The notes below the pieces were generated by a model, which made no database searches, had not been told where the DNA came from, and was given only the letters and a program-made list of their open reading frames with translations. A DNA stretch of 64,000 nucleotides from Tilletia caries (taxonomy: Eukaryota > Basidiomycota > Exobasidiomycetes > Tilletiales > Tilletiaceae): positions 434,001 through 498,000 of the forward strand of contig JALUTQ010000046.1 of NCBI GenBank assembly GCA_032718865.1, in the 5' to 3' direction. Each line of letters begins with the position of its first letter. The first letter of the stretch is position 1. The translations under genes and the position numbers were made by a program. Below, piece by piece: positions 53,295 to 64,000 of the stretch.

Positions 53295-55252
53295 TTTCAG
53301 GTCGCCCCACATTTTTCCAGGGTCGCCCAAACTTTCCACTACTACTAAGTATACCACTGCCCAATCACCCCTACCCATCCTCAAACCCACGCAACGCCCA
53401 TTGCTGCGCCTATCCGTCTGCGCCTGTTTTGCAGCACGTCTCGCGCGCGCTTTTTCTGCCGACTCTGCGGACCCTTCTCCTTTCTCCGCCGCTGTCCAGC
53501 TGGGTGCTTACTGCTGGTACCAATCGCTGATCACTTCTTCTCTCGCCAGTCATCTCCAACCTTGTTCAATCCTTATTGTTGCAGCCTCTTCGGATCTTCA
53601 CGCCTGCTCCTTGCCGGCTACAGCTTGCGCTTTGCGCGCTCTCGAATCTCGTCTTGGCGGCAGGCTTCAAGGGCCATCCATTTTTGACCTGAGGTGAGTG
53701 CGCCCGCTTTCCTACATGCACAGTGCTCAATGCTCATCACCATTCTCTTGCGCTGCACCCTGCCTTACAGCCACACGACCGCGCAGCAACGATGAATCAT
53801 TGACCGGCGAGTCACTCTGTCCTGTGCGCGTGTGATCAGGGCTCGGGTGCTGTGCAAGGTGAGACGGCTACTTCCCAAATCACGGCATACATCCATTACT
53901 TCGTTCACTGATAATCGATTACAATCTTCCACAGCTACTCGCACGCTGTACGGCATACACACCGGGGCTCAACGGACTCGATACCAATATATGAAGGCAG
54001 GTTCATAGGCATTAGTCCTTACTGCGCACGCGGTGCGATGCTCTGCTGACAGCTTTTTGTATATTGTGCTTTGCGCCGTTTCAGATCCCAAAGGCCAAAG
54101 CAGGTAAGCTGTCGCTCCACCATTCATGTCTGCGCGTGGGACTGCACCAAGTCACTGACCACCTACACCTCCCCTCTTCAGACTCGTCCCCGGGTTGCAT
54201 ACCCCCCAACCTCTCACCCGCGTCGACCTATGGCGACACATAACGATGCACGGGCATGATCATGCACTGAAATGAGAGCGGCACATTGAAATGAGTTTTC
54301 ACTGCTTCCTTGTTGCCTCCAGGCTCCAGCCCATCCATCCTCTTGACCTCTTCACTCCACTGACTGATAACCTCGCCACCCAGCTCTGTGCTTCCTGGCA
54401 CTCTATCACGCATCCATCATGTCATCATCGAACAAGGAACGAGTGAGTGGGTTACGTCTTATCACTTATGCGACTGTTGTGTACATATAGGCTTGTAGGA
54501 CCTAGCTGGCCTGAGCAATACCAGAACTGAGAGCATGTCACCAACGATGAGTGCAAATGGAGGCAACGAAGGAGCAGGAATGGCATTGTAGACGTACGTG
54601 GCCGAAGTATCTACAGGAAGCAAAGAGAAGTGTTTGGGAGGTTAACAAGGTCATGGTCCCTGCGGCCTGCGCTGAGCAAATGGCATCTAGCCGCCTGTCC
54701 ACTCACTGACGCACTCAACGACTCAAGGGCCAGGGTAGCCGAGAAAAGAAGGCAGCCGGGCAGAAGCAGAGCATGAATGCCAGAAGCAGCAATGCTGGGC
54801 GGGCTGAAACTTCTGTCATGTGGTGCCAGAGTGGGGAAGAAGAGGGGGAAGAGCATCAGCACAAGATTGAGAAAACTTGTTGGCTTGGATTGGGGCACTC
54901 ACATGAATGGATCCATCCTGTTTCGTATCTGTTTGCTGGGGAGAGGTTAAGAAGGAAGAGAGTAAGTAGTGCGCGCTGAGTGGCTCGCAGAGCAGGCGGA
55001 AGGAGAAGAGGAGGGAGAAGAGGAGGACTGGGGAGGAGAGGGTGAAAGAAAGTCGAAAGACGTCAGCGGTCAACGCACGCAAGTTCTGGACTCGGTGCAG
55101 CACGCGCGCAGCTGGTGTAGGCGTAGGATGCAATGCTCGCATGTGCGCAGGTGTGTTCGTGTATGTGAAGATGCTCGGTGGATGAGGATTGATTCGCTGT
55201 GGTGGTGGTTTTGGTGGTGGGCGAGTTCGAAAAAATGCAGGGCGAGTTTGAA

Positions 55253-55276
55253 GGCTGACCCAAACGGCGTTCCATA
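55253..55276 (-). repeat. Inverted repeat arm B
   Basis: Reverse complement of arm A, 1.96 kb away. No transposase or target duplication was identified, so the origin is unknown. Confidence 0.85.
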
Positions 55277-55477
55277 CGCTGCGCTTGGAGCCTTGGAAGC
55301 TGTGCACGAGAAAACTCATCGAATCGGGCGGAGACGGAGCTTGCTGAGCGCAAAGCACGCTGGCTCCGAAGAGAAATGGAATCTATGATTGTATGAGTGG
55401 TGCAGCAGCAACGAGGACTGGAAAGTAAGAAAGGCAGGAGAGCGTCCGAGTCCTGGGGAAGAAGATTCATGCGAAGG

Positions 55478-56752
55478 TTATGCGGAGTTGTTGGGCTCCG
55501 CTGTGGGCAATGCCAATCCGAACCACTGTGCGAGCTTCTGCCGAGCGCGCCAGAATCGACCTGGCCGTTCCGAATTCGCCTCTACCTCCTCCGATCCGCC
55601 ACCCAAGGCAGACGAACGAGAATCGTCATACACCTGCGCTTTGATGAGTGCCGTTCCCTGCCGATGCGGTGCCAGCCAGGCTCCGTTCTCAATCCACTGC
55701 CGGAGTCTTTGGACAGGACTGGCGGGCAGACCGTCGAGGAAAGGAGGCCGAAAGGCAGAGGCGATCACTCGTCTACGCTTCGGTTGTTGTTGCTCTGCCA
55801 GGTCGAGTTCGGATTGAGCCTGGGCTTGTGTATGCGGTAGCCAGTGCGTCTTGATAGCCCAAATAACACCCTCTCGAGACTGTGGGAAAAAAGCATACGT
55901 CAATGCTGGAAAAGACAGTGCACGATGGTTCGAAGCGCGACTTTTGTCCTCACCGTATCCTTGTGTGCAATGAAGCGGGTCAAGCCAAAGCTCTCTATTC
56001 TTCTTTGCAGCATTGCAAAGGAGATTTGCGAGGAAATGTGAGCTGAAGTGGTAGTGAGCGTCAGAGTCGTGGCAGTGTCGGGCAGGCTGAGCAAGGCGAG
56101 AAATGTAATAATGGTCAGCAAGTAGTGGCTGGCAGGCGCATGCTCGCCGGATCGGTCACAAGCACGCACTCAGGATCCAATGCTCGCTCTTTTCCCTTCA
56201 CACTTGCACTGTCTGTCGAACGAACCGCTTCCTTAAAGCGTGTTGCCTCCGTGATCGCCAGAACGGTAGTGTGGTCAATGTTCCGTGTCCATGAGCGTAT
56301 GTTCCGTCTCGGCGCACCGCTACTTCCTATCGAAGGCTGTAGCTCGACCTCGGACTCCTCCAGGACCCAGCTCTCCGCATTCTTCAGAAGACCTTTCGGT
56401 GCCCATTTAGGAAGCGTCCCCTTCTTAAGCAAGAGGCGTGTTGTGCGCAGGACGAGCGGATCGTCGTACGGACTGGCCGCGGTGGGCGCTGGAGAAGTCG
56501 ATTCGCCATGCGCATGTGGCCATTGAGAGTGCGGCGTCGACCGCGGCACGATGCGGCGGTCAATCACGTCGACCGAAAGAACGTGTGTAGCGGTCGGGTT
56601 GGGATAGCGCTCGTAGAACGCGTACACCGAAGCCGTCCAGGGCCATCTGGAAGGACAAGAGAAGGAAAGTCAATTGACACTACATCTTTGACAATTCGCT
56701 TCTGCAAGGTCACTTACTCGACCTGGCCGTGTTGCTGGAACTCTTTGACCAT
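55478..56752 (-). CDS. PRELI/Ups-family lipid-transfer protein
   Basis: Exon 1 at 56,718-56,752 (MVKEFQQHGQV), exon 2 from 56,646 down to about 56,160-56,220, exon 3 about 55,954-56,042, exon 4 at 55,478-55,879. The join of exons 1 and 2 gives VEWPWTASVYAFYERYPNP, a PRELI domain start. LLLKKGTLPKWAPKGLLKN and RSWTRNIDHTTVLAITEATR are further family motifs. Exon 3 carries ISFAMLQRRIESFGLTRF, the C-terminal helix. The donor of exon 2 is uncertain: GTGCGT near 56,170 gives the wrong phase, while a GTGTGA donor near 56,216 gives the right one. The last exon adds a longer-than-usual tail. Proteins of this family carry phosphatidic acid or phosphatidylserine across the mitochondrial intermembrane space. 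Confidence 0.8.
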
Positions 56753-57193
56753 CGCACTTGACTTCTTCTCTTGCTCGCTGGGATTCTGACTTGAAGCAAG
56801 TGTTCCCTGAACTTCTCTTGGGATATGAAATGTTGTCGCGCGCCCGGCGAGTGTGCGAATGTGGCCAGCTCAGCTCAGTACTCCAGTTGGGCTGCGCAAG
56901 GCGGGTCCCGTCGAGCTCGGAGCCACGCACACGAGGCGGAGGGATGGCAGACGTTTGTGCGCGCGCTGCTCCTGACCCTGCGCGATGTTGTGCTTCCGAT
57001 TGATCTTCTCCTCGGTGTCTGTGCACTCAGAACCATGCCTACTTCCACCATCTCCATTCTCCATCTCAGCAGGCGCAACCTCGATCGTCTACCATTTCCG
57101 CCCCAGTGTCGCCTGCAAGTCGCTCTTCCACCTTCTACTTGTCTACCTGAACCCTGAGCACCTCGGACTCTGCAAATTGCTCATCATCTTACC
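56753..57193. promoter_or_regulatory. Bidirectional promoter, PRELI-like / Env7-like kinase
   Basis: 441 bp between divergent starts. The part before the kinase is pyrimidine-rich (ccatctccattctccatctc). No specific site identified. Confidence 0.4.
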
Positions 57194-58826
57194 ATGCCGG
57201 GCGATTACAGCGGCGTCGGCGGGGGCAGCTTCGCACCCGGTGGCTTCCTGGGCGCCGTCTTCGACAAAGTCCAAGATGCCGCCTTTGCGCTGGCTTCCTG
57301 TCTCCCATGCGGCGCGTCCACTCCTTCCCTCAAGCTGAACGGACGCAGCCTGAAGATCATCAAGCTTCTCGGCGAGGGCGGCTTCAGTGAGCATCTCATT
57401 CACCGTTTCCCGTTTCCCTCTGCTGGAATGACAGCATACTCACGGTTCTCCCCCATCGCATCTGCGCAGGCTTCGTTTACCTTGCCCAAGATGCTGAGAG
57501 CTCGCGGACATTTGCCCTCAAAAAGGTGAGCAGTAGCGCTTCCTATACCTGCAGGTGGGACGGTCGGGGCTGACTGTCAGGACACCTTCTGCCACCAGAT
57601 TCGGTGCAACTACGGCTCAGAAGGCTTTACCGAAGCCATGAAGGAGGTCGAGGCTACCAAGCGTTTCCGCTCTCCACACATCATCCGAATTTACGACTCT
57701 GCAGTCGTGCAAGAAGGCGAAGGAAAGGTCATCTACCTGTTCCTGCCTTACTTCCAGAGGGGCAACGTCCAGGACGCGATCAATGCACATGTCGTCCGCG
57801 GTTCGAGCTTCTCCGAACGAGAGATTCTTGATCTCTTCCTCGGCACGTGTAAGGCGGTCAAGTGCATGCACCAGTACCGACTCCCATCGACGCATTCACA
57901 AGGCTCGGCCCAGGACTCCGGCTCGGGAACGACACTGCCTGGCACGGGCCGTTCCTCGGAAGCAGCCGGAGGGAGCGCAGACGGACAGGGCGCTTTCGTA
58001 ATAGACGACGAGAACGGGGCGCACGCAGAAGGCGAGCGCTTGATGGGGGACCACGCCGACGGGGAGGAAGGTGGGGCTGATGGAGGGAGCTCCTATCCAC
58101 CACGGCCCAGCCGCAGCGCGGCTCCCAACCCTCATATGGTCCGCCCGTCCTTGGATCCGAATGCAGTAGAGGAAGGTCGGAGCGGAGATATCATTCCGTA
58201 TTCGCATCGGGACATTAAGCCTGCGTGAGTATGGGTAGAGGGAATATTCGCTCCCCGATACGATCACTTACTCCGATGCGCGTGTCTATTCCCAACAGCA
58301 ATGTGATGATCAACGACGAGGGGCAACCGATCCTCATGGACTTTGGCAGCACAATCAAAGCTCGCGTCCCCATTCGCAGCCGACGCGAAGCCATCGCTCA
58401 CCAGGTGAGTTCTACCTGTATATGCGTAGTCGTTCAAACAAACGCTCACCAATCTCGTAATATCTTCCGGCGTGAACAAAGGACATGGCCGCCGAACGCT
58501 CTTCCATGCCGTACCGTGCTCCCGAATTGTTCGACGTCAAGACGGACACCACGCTGACCGAAGCCGTCGACATCTGGGCCCTCGGATGCACCCTGTACGC
58601 GATGGCATACCTGCACTCCCCCTTCGAGACAGCCCAGACGGTCGAGCAGGGCGGCTCGCTGGCCCTGGCTGTGCTGAATGGCGCTTTCAAGTTCCCCGGT
58701 GACGACTCTCGATACTCGGAAGGCTTGAAGAATATTGTGCGGGCGTGTCTTCAGCTCAAACCCGAAGAGCGCCCTGATATCGACAAGCTCGTCGAGATGG
58801 TGGAAGGAGCTCGTCGGGCCGTTTAA
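57194..58826 (+). CDS. STK16/Env7-type (NAK family) protein kinase
   Basis: Five exons: 57,194-57,386; 57,470-57,525; 57,599-58,224; 58,299-58,404; 58,482-58,826; total 441 aa. The N-terminus has a Cys pair (ASCLPCG) where STK16/Env7 proteins are acylated. Kinase motifs: glycine loop LLGEGGFSFVYLA (about 57-69), Lys in TFALKK, HRDIKPAN with catalytic Asp (about 286-293), MDFGS at about 305-309 and APELF (APE). An insert of about 100 residues, rich in Gly, Ser, Asp and Glu, lies between the helix ending KAVKCMHQ and the HRD motif. The family acts at the Golgi and vacuole membranes; yeast Env7 restrains vacuole fusion. All catalytic residues are present. Confidence 0.9.
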
Positions 58827-59051
58827 ATCACGTTTTACGATACTGAGCACTCTTGCGGTGCCACGCTCTTGTCTTGTGCCGTACAATCTTCGACTCGGAA
58901 TCCTTTCTTCTCCCTTTGCAATTCATCACGGACTTTCAGACGATCATGTTTTGCTATTGGGCTTTTCGATTTTCAGATACGTTCCCTGCGCGACGGAACG
59001 TCGCTGAACAACAGGACTCGTGTTACGCGAGTTCATGGTTCGGCAGACGTT

Positions 59052-61156
59052 TCACAAGCTTCGCCTTGCCCACTCCCTGACTTTCTCGAGCATGCCCACC
59101 TTATCCCCGTCCCCGCTAGCCTTGGAACCGCTCGCACCGGACCCCCTCGAGATCTTGTCCAAGGGCCTCTTTCCGGCCCGCCAACCAGCCAACACACTGA
59201 CGATCTCCTCCGGCTCGACGATGGCCACGCTCCCCGAGGCAGGATGCGTTCCCTGGCAGAGAGCAGCGAGCTCGGCCTCCGAGGGTAGTGCGAAGGGGTT
59301 GTGAGCGGGTACCCAGGCCTCCGGCCCGACCGGTCCACCGTCGAATCCGACGCCCTTAATGTCAAGCCTGGGCACAGCAAAGGCCTGGTTGCCCTCGCGG
59401 ACCGTACTACCCGGTCCGACGCGACCAAAGAAGCGGCCGACGGTGTGTGGCGGATGCACATCTTCGATCCGGGCGTGTTCCCAGGGTGCGACTCCCTGGC
59501 GCCGCTTACCGGTTGCAGGATCCTTGGTCAGGGTGAAGGTGACACCTTCGTAAAAGTCTCGGCCAAGGGATAGATCGCAGAAGCGGGTGGCGAGGGCCAT
59601 GTCGAGTCGGAAGGTGGCGTCGAGGAAGGAGAAGCGGGCGGCGGGATGGGAGAAGAATTCGTCGGAGTTGGGGGAGATGTTCTTTGCCAGGAGAGCTTGT
59701 GCGCCTCGGGAGGCTTCGACCTGGGTCTTGATGGCCATGTGAGTGACGACGACTGAGCGGGGACTCTTCGTTCGCAGTGCTTGAAGGGTTTCCTGAGCCC
59801 AAGTGGTAACTTCGGATGGAATTCCTGATCCTCCGTAGCCAGCTTTGTCAAAGGCTTGAAGCAGAGCCTTATCGGAAAGCGCTGCTTCGGATCCAGAGGC
59901 CAGAGCTTCGAGGGCCTCAACGATAGCCTTAGCGTCAGCTTTGGACGAGCCAAAAGCCCAGTCGAGAGCGATCCGCCGGGCGCCGAGAAGAGCCGACTTG
60001 GAAGCCCAGTGAGCAGACGGTGAGGCGGATGACGATGCATAGCTCTCGTGGAGCGGATTGGCGGCAAATTCAGACAGAGCGGCATCGACAGCGGCAATGT
60101 CCCTGGCTGTCCGGGGCTCCAAAGTTTCAAGACGGTGAACCAAGCTATCAATGCTGGAGGAAGGCACGAAATGAGTAGCCAGACCGGCGAGATAGGCCTC
60201 TTCGCCACCGAGACGAGCTCCGGTTAAGCCGAGGTAGTTTCCGACGCTGGCACCGGGTCCGTCGAGGCGTGCGAGGGCGCGGGTAACGCCTACGTCGGGC
60301 CACAAGCCGATGCCGGTTTCTGGCATGGCGAAGAGTGTTCGCTCAGTAGCAATGCGGAAGGGAGCGTGTACGGAGAGCCCGACTCCGCCACCCACTGTGG
60401 GGAAGAAAGTGGTACAAAATGTCAGCGCTTTTCAGTGTGTGAGAAGAAGAAGGAAATCCGATGCAGACGACACATACTGGTGATACCGTCCATAATGCTG
60501 ATGAAAATCTTGCCAGTGGCCCGGGCGAGGGAGGCGATTCGATAGTCAAGCTCGTATTCGGCCTTGAAGAATTCGAGACTCTGCTGCTTCACAGCGGGAT
60601 CCTTCGAGTTGGCCGCATTGACGACGGCGAGGACATCACCGCCGGAGCAAAGTGCCCTGCCTTCACCGCGGAGGAGGATAATAGGCGCATCGGAGCCGCG
60701 GGCACTGGCCGCTGAGGAAGAAGAGGCAGCGGCGGCGGGGAGGGGAGCGATGGAGTCCAAGTGAGAGTGAAGGAGCTTGACCATCTCGGTGTTGAGAGCG
60801 TTGAGGGCCTTTGGCCGATTGAGACGGAGCGTCCGGACTGGGCCCGAGGACAAGAGCTGAACGGGAGCTTCGTCATGCTGTGGTGCGGAAGCAGGCGGGG
60901 TCGCTGTGGAAGACGAAGCATTGCGTCCGGACGCCGATGGGCCGCCGCCGCCGCCGCCGCTTCTGCTGCTGCTGCTCATGGCGATCGCGGCTGGGACGAG
61001 GTGTGAGTTGAGCTGGGCGACACGCCTGCTAGTACTGGTCCTGCTGCCTGAGTTGACCATGGCAGGCGGCAGACACCTTGCAGACGATGTTGAGAAGGAT
61101 CTGAATGCGAGACTGCGGGCGACAGTGGCAGCCGAACACACAAGCACAGGCTGCAT
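59052..61156 (-). CDS. 3-hydroxyisobutyryl-CoA hydrolase (enoyl-CoA hydratase fold)
   Basis: Two exons: 60,478-61,156 and 59,052-60,394 (phase 1), 673 aa. It is predicted to cleave 3-hydroxyisobutyryl-CoA in valine breakdown. The first 30 residues form a mitochondrial-type presequence (ATVARSLAFRSFSTSSARCL), followed by a Ser/Gly linker. Family motifs: LNRPKALNALNTEMV, GEGRALCSGGDVLAV (oxyanion hole), MDGITMGGGVGLS across the splice, and MPETGIGLWPDVG. The C-terminal part, with RFCDLSLGRDFYEGVTFTL, corresponds to the domain that in some fungi is fused to the mitochondrial ribosomal protein mS47 function. The protein is longer than the roughly 400-500 residues usual, because of the linker and a C-terminal extension. 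It might therefore serve in the mitoribosome as well. Confidence 0.88.
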
Positions 61157-61382
61157 CGCTCTCTCCTCTTTATATGTATGCTGTCCTTCGCCGTCTGTGC
61201 TGCGATGCTGGCTCTGGTCTGTGGTCCTCACTCCTCGGTGAATGAATAATAGGTCAGTCGAATCAGGTTCTTCTTCGGTATGTACCGGTCCGGACCAGCC
61301 AAGAAGCCGGGTCGGAGTCAGTCATCACGTGTGTGATGCGGTTTCCGGTCAGAGGAAACTCCCCTCCATGGCTCCTCAGCGG
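61157..61382. other. Upstream region of the hydrolase gene
   Basis: Contains tttatatgta at about 61,171-61,180 near the start codon, a possible TATA on the plus strand (tacatataaa on the coding strand). No gene. Confidence 0.4.
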
Positions 61383-62745
61383 CTCCTGGCCCTCAGACTA
61401 GGACGGCCCCTGCGGGTCCATCAAGGAATGGCTCAACAAGAGCCCCTCGCGAGCAAGTAGAGCTCGCACTCCGGCGTCGATCCCGCCAAAAACGGGACGG
61501 ATCGACTTACACCGGGCCAAGTTAGGCCCCAAAGACCTCACCGGCGCCTAGTCAGGACTTCGCCGACCATGACTTCCTCACCAGGACCCCGCGACAAGAA
61601 CAGACCTTCGCACACATCCACCTTCAAGCTAAGCGCGCGCCATTACGACGCGCTCTACCACTCCAGCCACCACGCCGGCCCTGGAACCACACTCGCTCCG
61701 ATCAAGACCTCAAGACACACCCTCAGCACACAGGCACCACCAAGGCATCAACGCATCAACCCTCGCTGAGACGATGTCCTCACGGCTCACCACGTTACCA
61801 TTGCCCTAGCGGCCGAGCTCGGGCGACGCCCACTCAGGCCGCGCCTTCTGACGCACCGTCACCGACCTGACGCTACCACCACGGGCGCTGATCCGCCCAA
61901 CCGAATCATCTGGTCACTTGTCGACCCGGCTCCCGCAACACAAGGACGACCAGACATCATGCTTTGCTCAATCTCCAGACACGAATCGCGACGGCAACGG
62001 ATCCTTCATTGCGACACCTCCTCCAGTGTTCAAGGACGCCGTTCATACCGCAGCGCGCACCCTGGCTTTTGCGTACAATGCGAAGACTCCACTACGACAA
62101 CGAAAGGACCCTCACTCCCTCACCATCTCCACCTTTGCCGGCGACGCGTCACTCCCGCGCCCCTATCGCGCTCGAGCACAACACAGGCCAAGCAGCCCTC
62201 CCCTTGGCCACAGGACAACTCCGCGGCGGAGATAACCAACCGCCTCCACGCAATTCAACACCGCCCGTACCATCGGCCGGCCCCGCCTTGCCGCGACCGG
62301 CGACTTCATCCCCCGCTCCGGCTCGCGGCGCCGACTCAGCGCAGGCAAAACCGCCCTCGCGACAACGACCACATGCAGCACTTGCCTCTTCCTGGGAAGG
62401 TTCATTCCCATCAGTGCTATGGCCCTTCGCAGAGCCACATACAGAGGCCCGACGCACGGATCTCGCACACTTCAAGCACACTGGGACATCCGCACCCACC
62501 CCCACCACGGCACCACTCCCGGACCTTTTTCGCCTCAAAAGTCGAGCGCCGGATCGCGGAAGGCGTAACCACGGCCCGGGCCCGCTCCAGGGCCCGCCAG
62601 CGCGCCTCTAAACCCAGGCACAAGAAGGTCGACCTTTCACCAGCGAATGGATAACCGGATCCTCCCTTGACATCATCGACGAGTCCCAATTCAATTTCCG
62701 TCCAGGTACTCCTTCACAGCTTCCCAAGAATGTGTGGGCGGACAC
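61383..62745 (+). mobile_element. Internally deleted LINE relic
   Basis: The left part (about 61,383-61,560) matches the leader of the LINE at 17,137-17,300, including gagcccctcgcgagcaagta. The right part (about 62,500-62,710) matches its 3' coding end: DLFRLK, then ITTARARSRARQR versus VTTARARSRARQR, then IIDESQ. The endonuclease and reverse transcriptase are absent. The 0.9 kb between is not clearly related and may come from ORF1-type sequence. The copy is diverged and frameshifted, so it is older than, or from a different subfamily from, the one at 17-25 kb. Confidence 0.7.
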
Positions 62746-64000
62746 AGGAGTCCTATGGCACAAGAGCCTACCTTAGCACAAGAGCAACAGAAGAGAGAGC
62801 GAGTTGATTGCAGAAGCCAGTCAGAAGTACAAGGGAGAGCAGCGAGGATAGTGACCCGGCTGTGGGCCGGAGGATTCCCCAGTCTCTGCTTCCGGGGATT
62901 ATTCATTATAAACGTTCAAAGTTCAAACACCTCGACGGGCATAATTCACAACATCCTGCGTCGGTGCTGAAGCGTTGAATTCCACACGCTCACGCGGCAC
63001 GCCTGATCATGATATACATGGTGCTGACGTTTTTTCACATCCTATGTCCTCACTATAGTCACTCCTCACCCTATATGTGCTTATCACTCTCTTCCTTAAC
63101 GCCTTAACCCTTCCTAGTTCTTGCTCCTCCAAGGCTATACGAAGGACAACCTTTCACTTTTCTCTCTTTCTGTGTCCCTCTCCTCCAGCCATAATCAGCA
63201 TCAGCAACAGCAAGGAATCAGTTCTTCTCAAGGCGGTGCGTCATATCCTGCTCCCAGTTCCCATTTTGTACCACCATCCAAGTACGACCAGCTATTACAA
63301 GCCATGGGCCGCCGCTTCTACCTCTCTTTTCAGCGTGCACCGCCCCTCCTACTTCCTAGTCCGCCCATCTGAAGCCGTGAAAAGCTGTGCGACGATCAAG
63401 AACGACCATCGCTCCGAGATGTTTGATGAACAGGGGCCAACAATGACATTGCGGCTTGTCTGGGTTGTTGTCCTGCCCCGATCGACGGTCGTGCGGTTAA
63501 CGAGGAGGGAGCGGGAGCGTTTGTGGCGGTCGAATGGACCGATGCAAGCTGTACCTTCCAGGTCAACGAAGGTCTTTGGGTTCTGTCCGCTCGGAGCGTG
63601 ACAGACTCGGTCAAGCAGCAGCAGCAGGGCGGTCGTTGCAGCAGAGAGATTCACCTGGGCGTCTTTGTCGATCGACCGCCTTGTCGCAACGAGCCGGTGA
63701 ATAAGAAGGCAAGGCGCTCGTCGGACCTGGAAGACACTGTCGGCAACTGGGGCGACGCAGGAAGGAGGAGACGACGACAGGGACGAGTTCGTGCGTGCCC
63801 TTGCGTTTCGGCCCCATCCAATTCCTTCAGCAAGAACCTACCCGCCAGGCGCCATCAGGCGTCAGGCATCGTCATCTGGAGGAAGCCGAGGCGGAAGCAA
63901 GCAAAAGTCAAAACGACCTCCTCCGGATCTTACGTCTGCCTGGATCCTCGACCTCCGAAGGGGACGTGATCTTCCGAGAAGAGACGGGGTACAAGTTGCA
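62746..64000. other. Terminal 1.25 kb, no supportable gene
   Basis: Several open frames of 60-170 codons occur on both strands but overlap each other and lack conserved features. A frame at 63,349-63,654 (minus) looks signal-peptide-like, but it begins with GTG and has no ATG. CAG-repeat-like runs occur near 63,205 and 63,615. A TCAGGCG word run at about 63,850-63,870 resembles the heptamer words elsewhere. Confidence 0.4.

Larger units (their letters stand above)
53159..55477. other. 2.3 kb intergenic region with a dispersed inverted repeat
   Basis: No supportable protein gene. Several intron-like signals are present (ctgaggtgagtg at about 53,690; gcaggtaagctg at about 54,100; a short ATG-led exon MSSSNKER followed by GTGAGT at 54,419-54,443), so non-coding or fast-evolving transcripts are possible. 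A 24-bp inverted pair, part of about 70-bp similar arms, lies at 53,271-53,294 and 55,253-55,276. Pyrimidine-rich tracts at 53,440-53,560 resemble a fungal promoter. Confidence 0.45.

Noticed and set aside
63349..63654. Signal-peptide-like minus-strand frame MNLSAATTALLLLLD...
   Set aside because: The first codon is GTG, no ATG is available upstream in frame, and no intron model was found.

Overview
The window looks like nuclear DNA of a basidiomycete fungus, probably a smut-type yeast or plant associate (Ustilaginomycotina; inference). Evidence: genes are split by short GT-AG introns (about 50-110 nt), the conserved genes are eukaryotic and of fungal type, a Tad/I-type LINE and a DD34E transposon are present, and many small two-exon genes for secreted proteins are clustered. 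There is no operon structure and no CRISPR. All gene models below were spliced by hand from GT-AG signals and checked for reading frame.

Region 1 (1-5.24 kb) holds four small genes for predicted secreted proteins. Each has a signal peptide encoded in exon 1 and a phase-1 intron at the end of that exon. Region 2 (5.70-35.74 kb) is a tandem duplication. Copy 2 (29,965-35,743) is compact. Copy 1 (5,701-29,409) is the same unit expanded by transposons. A gag-only LTR retroelement sits in the promoter of a Kex2-repeat secreted protein gene. A 6.3 kb TA-flanked Tc1/IS630-type element sits at the edge of that LTR. An 8.4 kb LINE follows, carrying a hAT-type MITE in its ORF1, and then a separate 642 bp MITE. 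Removing these elements, with their target duplications, restores a unit close to copy 2. Each unit carries a Kex2-repeat protein gene, a second two-exon secreted protein gene, a possible third small gene and the 3' end of a DNAJC8-like gene. The gene is intact only at copy 2.

The Tc1-type element is the most unusual object. Between its inverted ends it holds a DD34E transposase, an unrecognised 484-aa protein, and a fusion of the 5' end of a neutral-ceramidase-like gene with the 3' part of an FAF2/Ubx2-like gene. This looks like capture of host gene fragments.

Region 3 (35.2-61.2 kb) is gene-dense housekeeping DNA: DNAJC8/Spf31-like splicing-associated J protein, YebC/TACO1 mitochondrial translation factor, GINS subunit Psf1, lumazine synthase, an F-box protein, Urb2/Npa2 ribosome-biogenesis factor, a secreted subtilase, a FAM210/DUF1279 mitochondrial protein, a PRELI lipid-transfer protein, an STK16/Env7-type kinase and a 3-hydroxyisobutyryl-CoA hydrolase. 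Neighbours are mostly convergent or divergent with short spacers. Region 4 (61.3-62.7 kb) is an internally deleted LINE relative. I see no supportable gene in the last 1.3 kb.

The secreted-protein genes have shared architecture: signal peptide, phase-1 intron, in several a conserved motif just after the junction, a small-residue-rich hydrophobic segment, and Kex2 sites. Together with the transposon load this resembles a fast-evolving effector cluster beside a stable core region. That functional reading is inference; the architecture is seen in the sequence.
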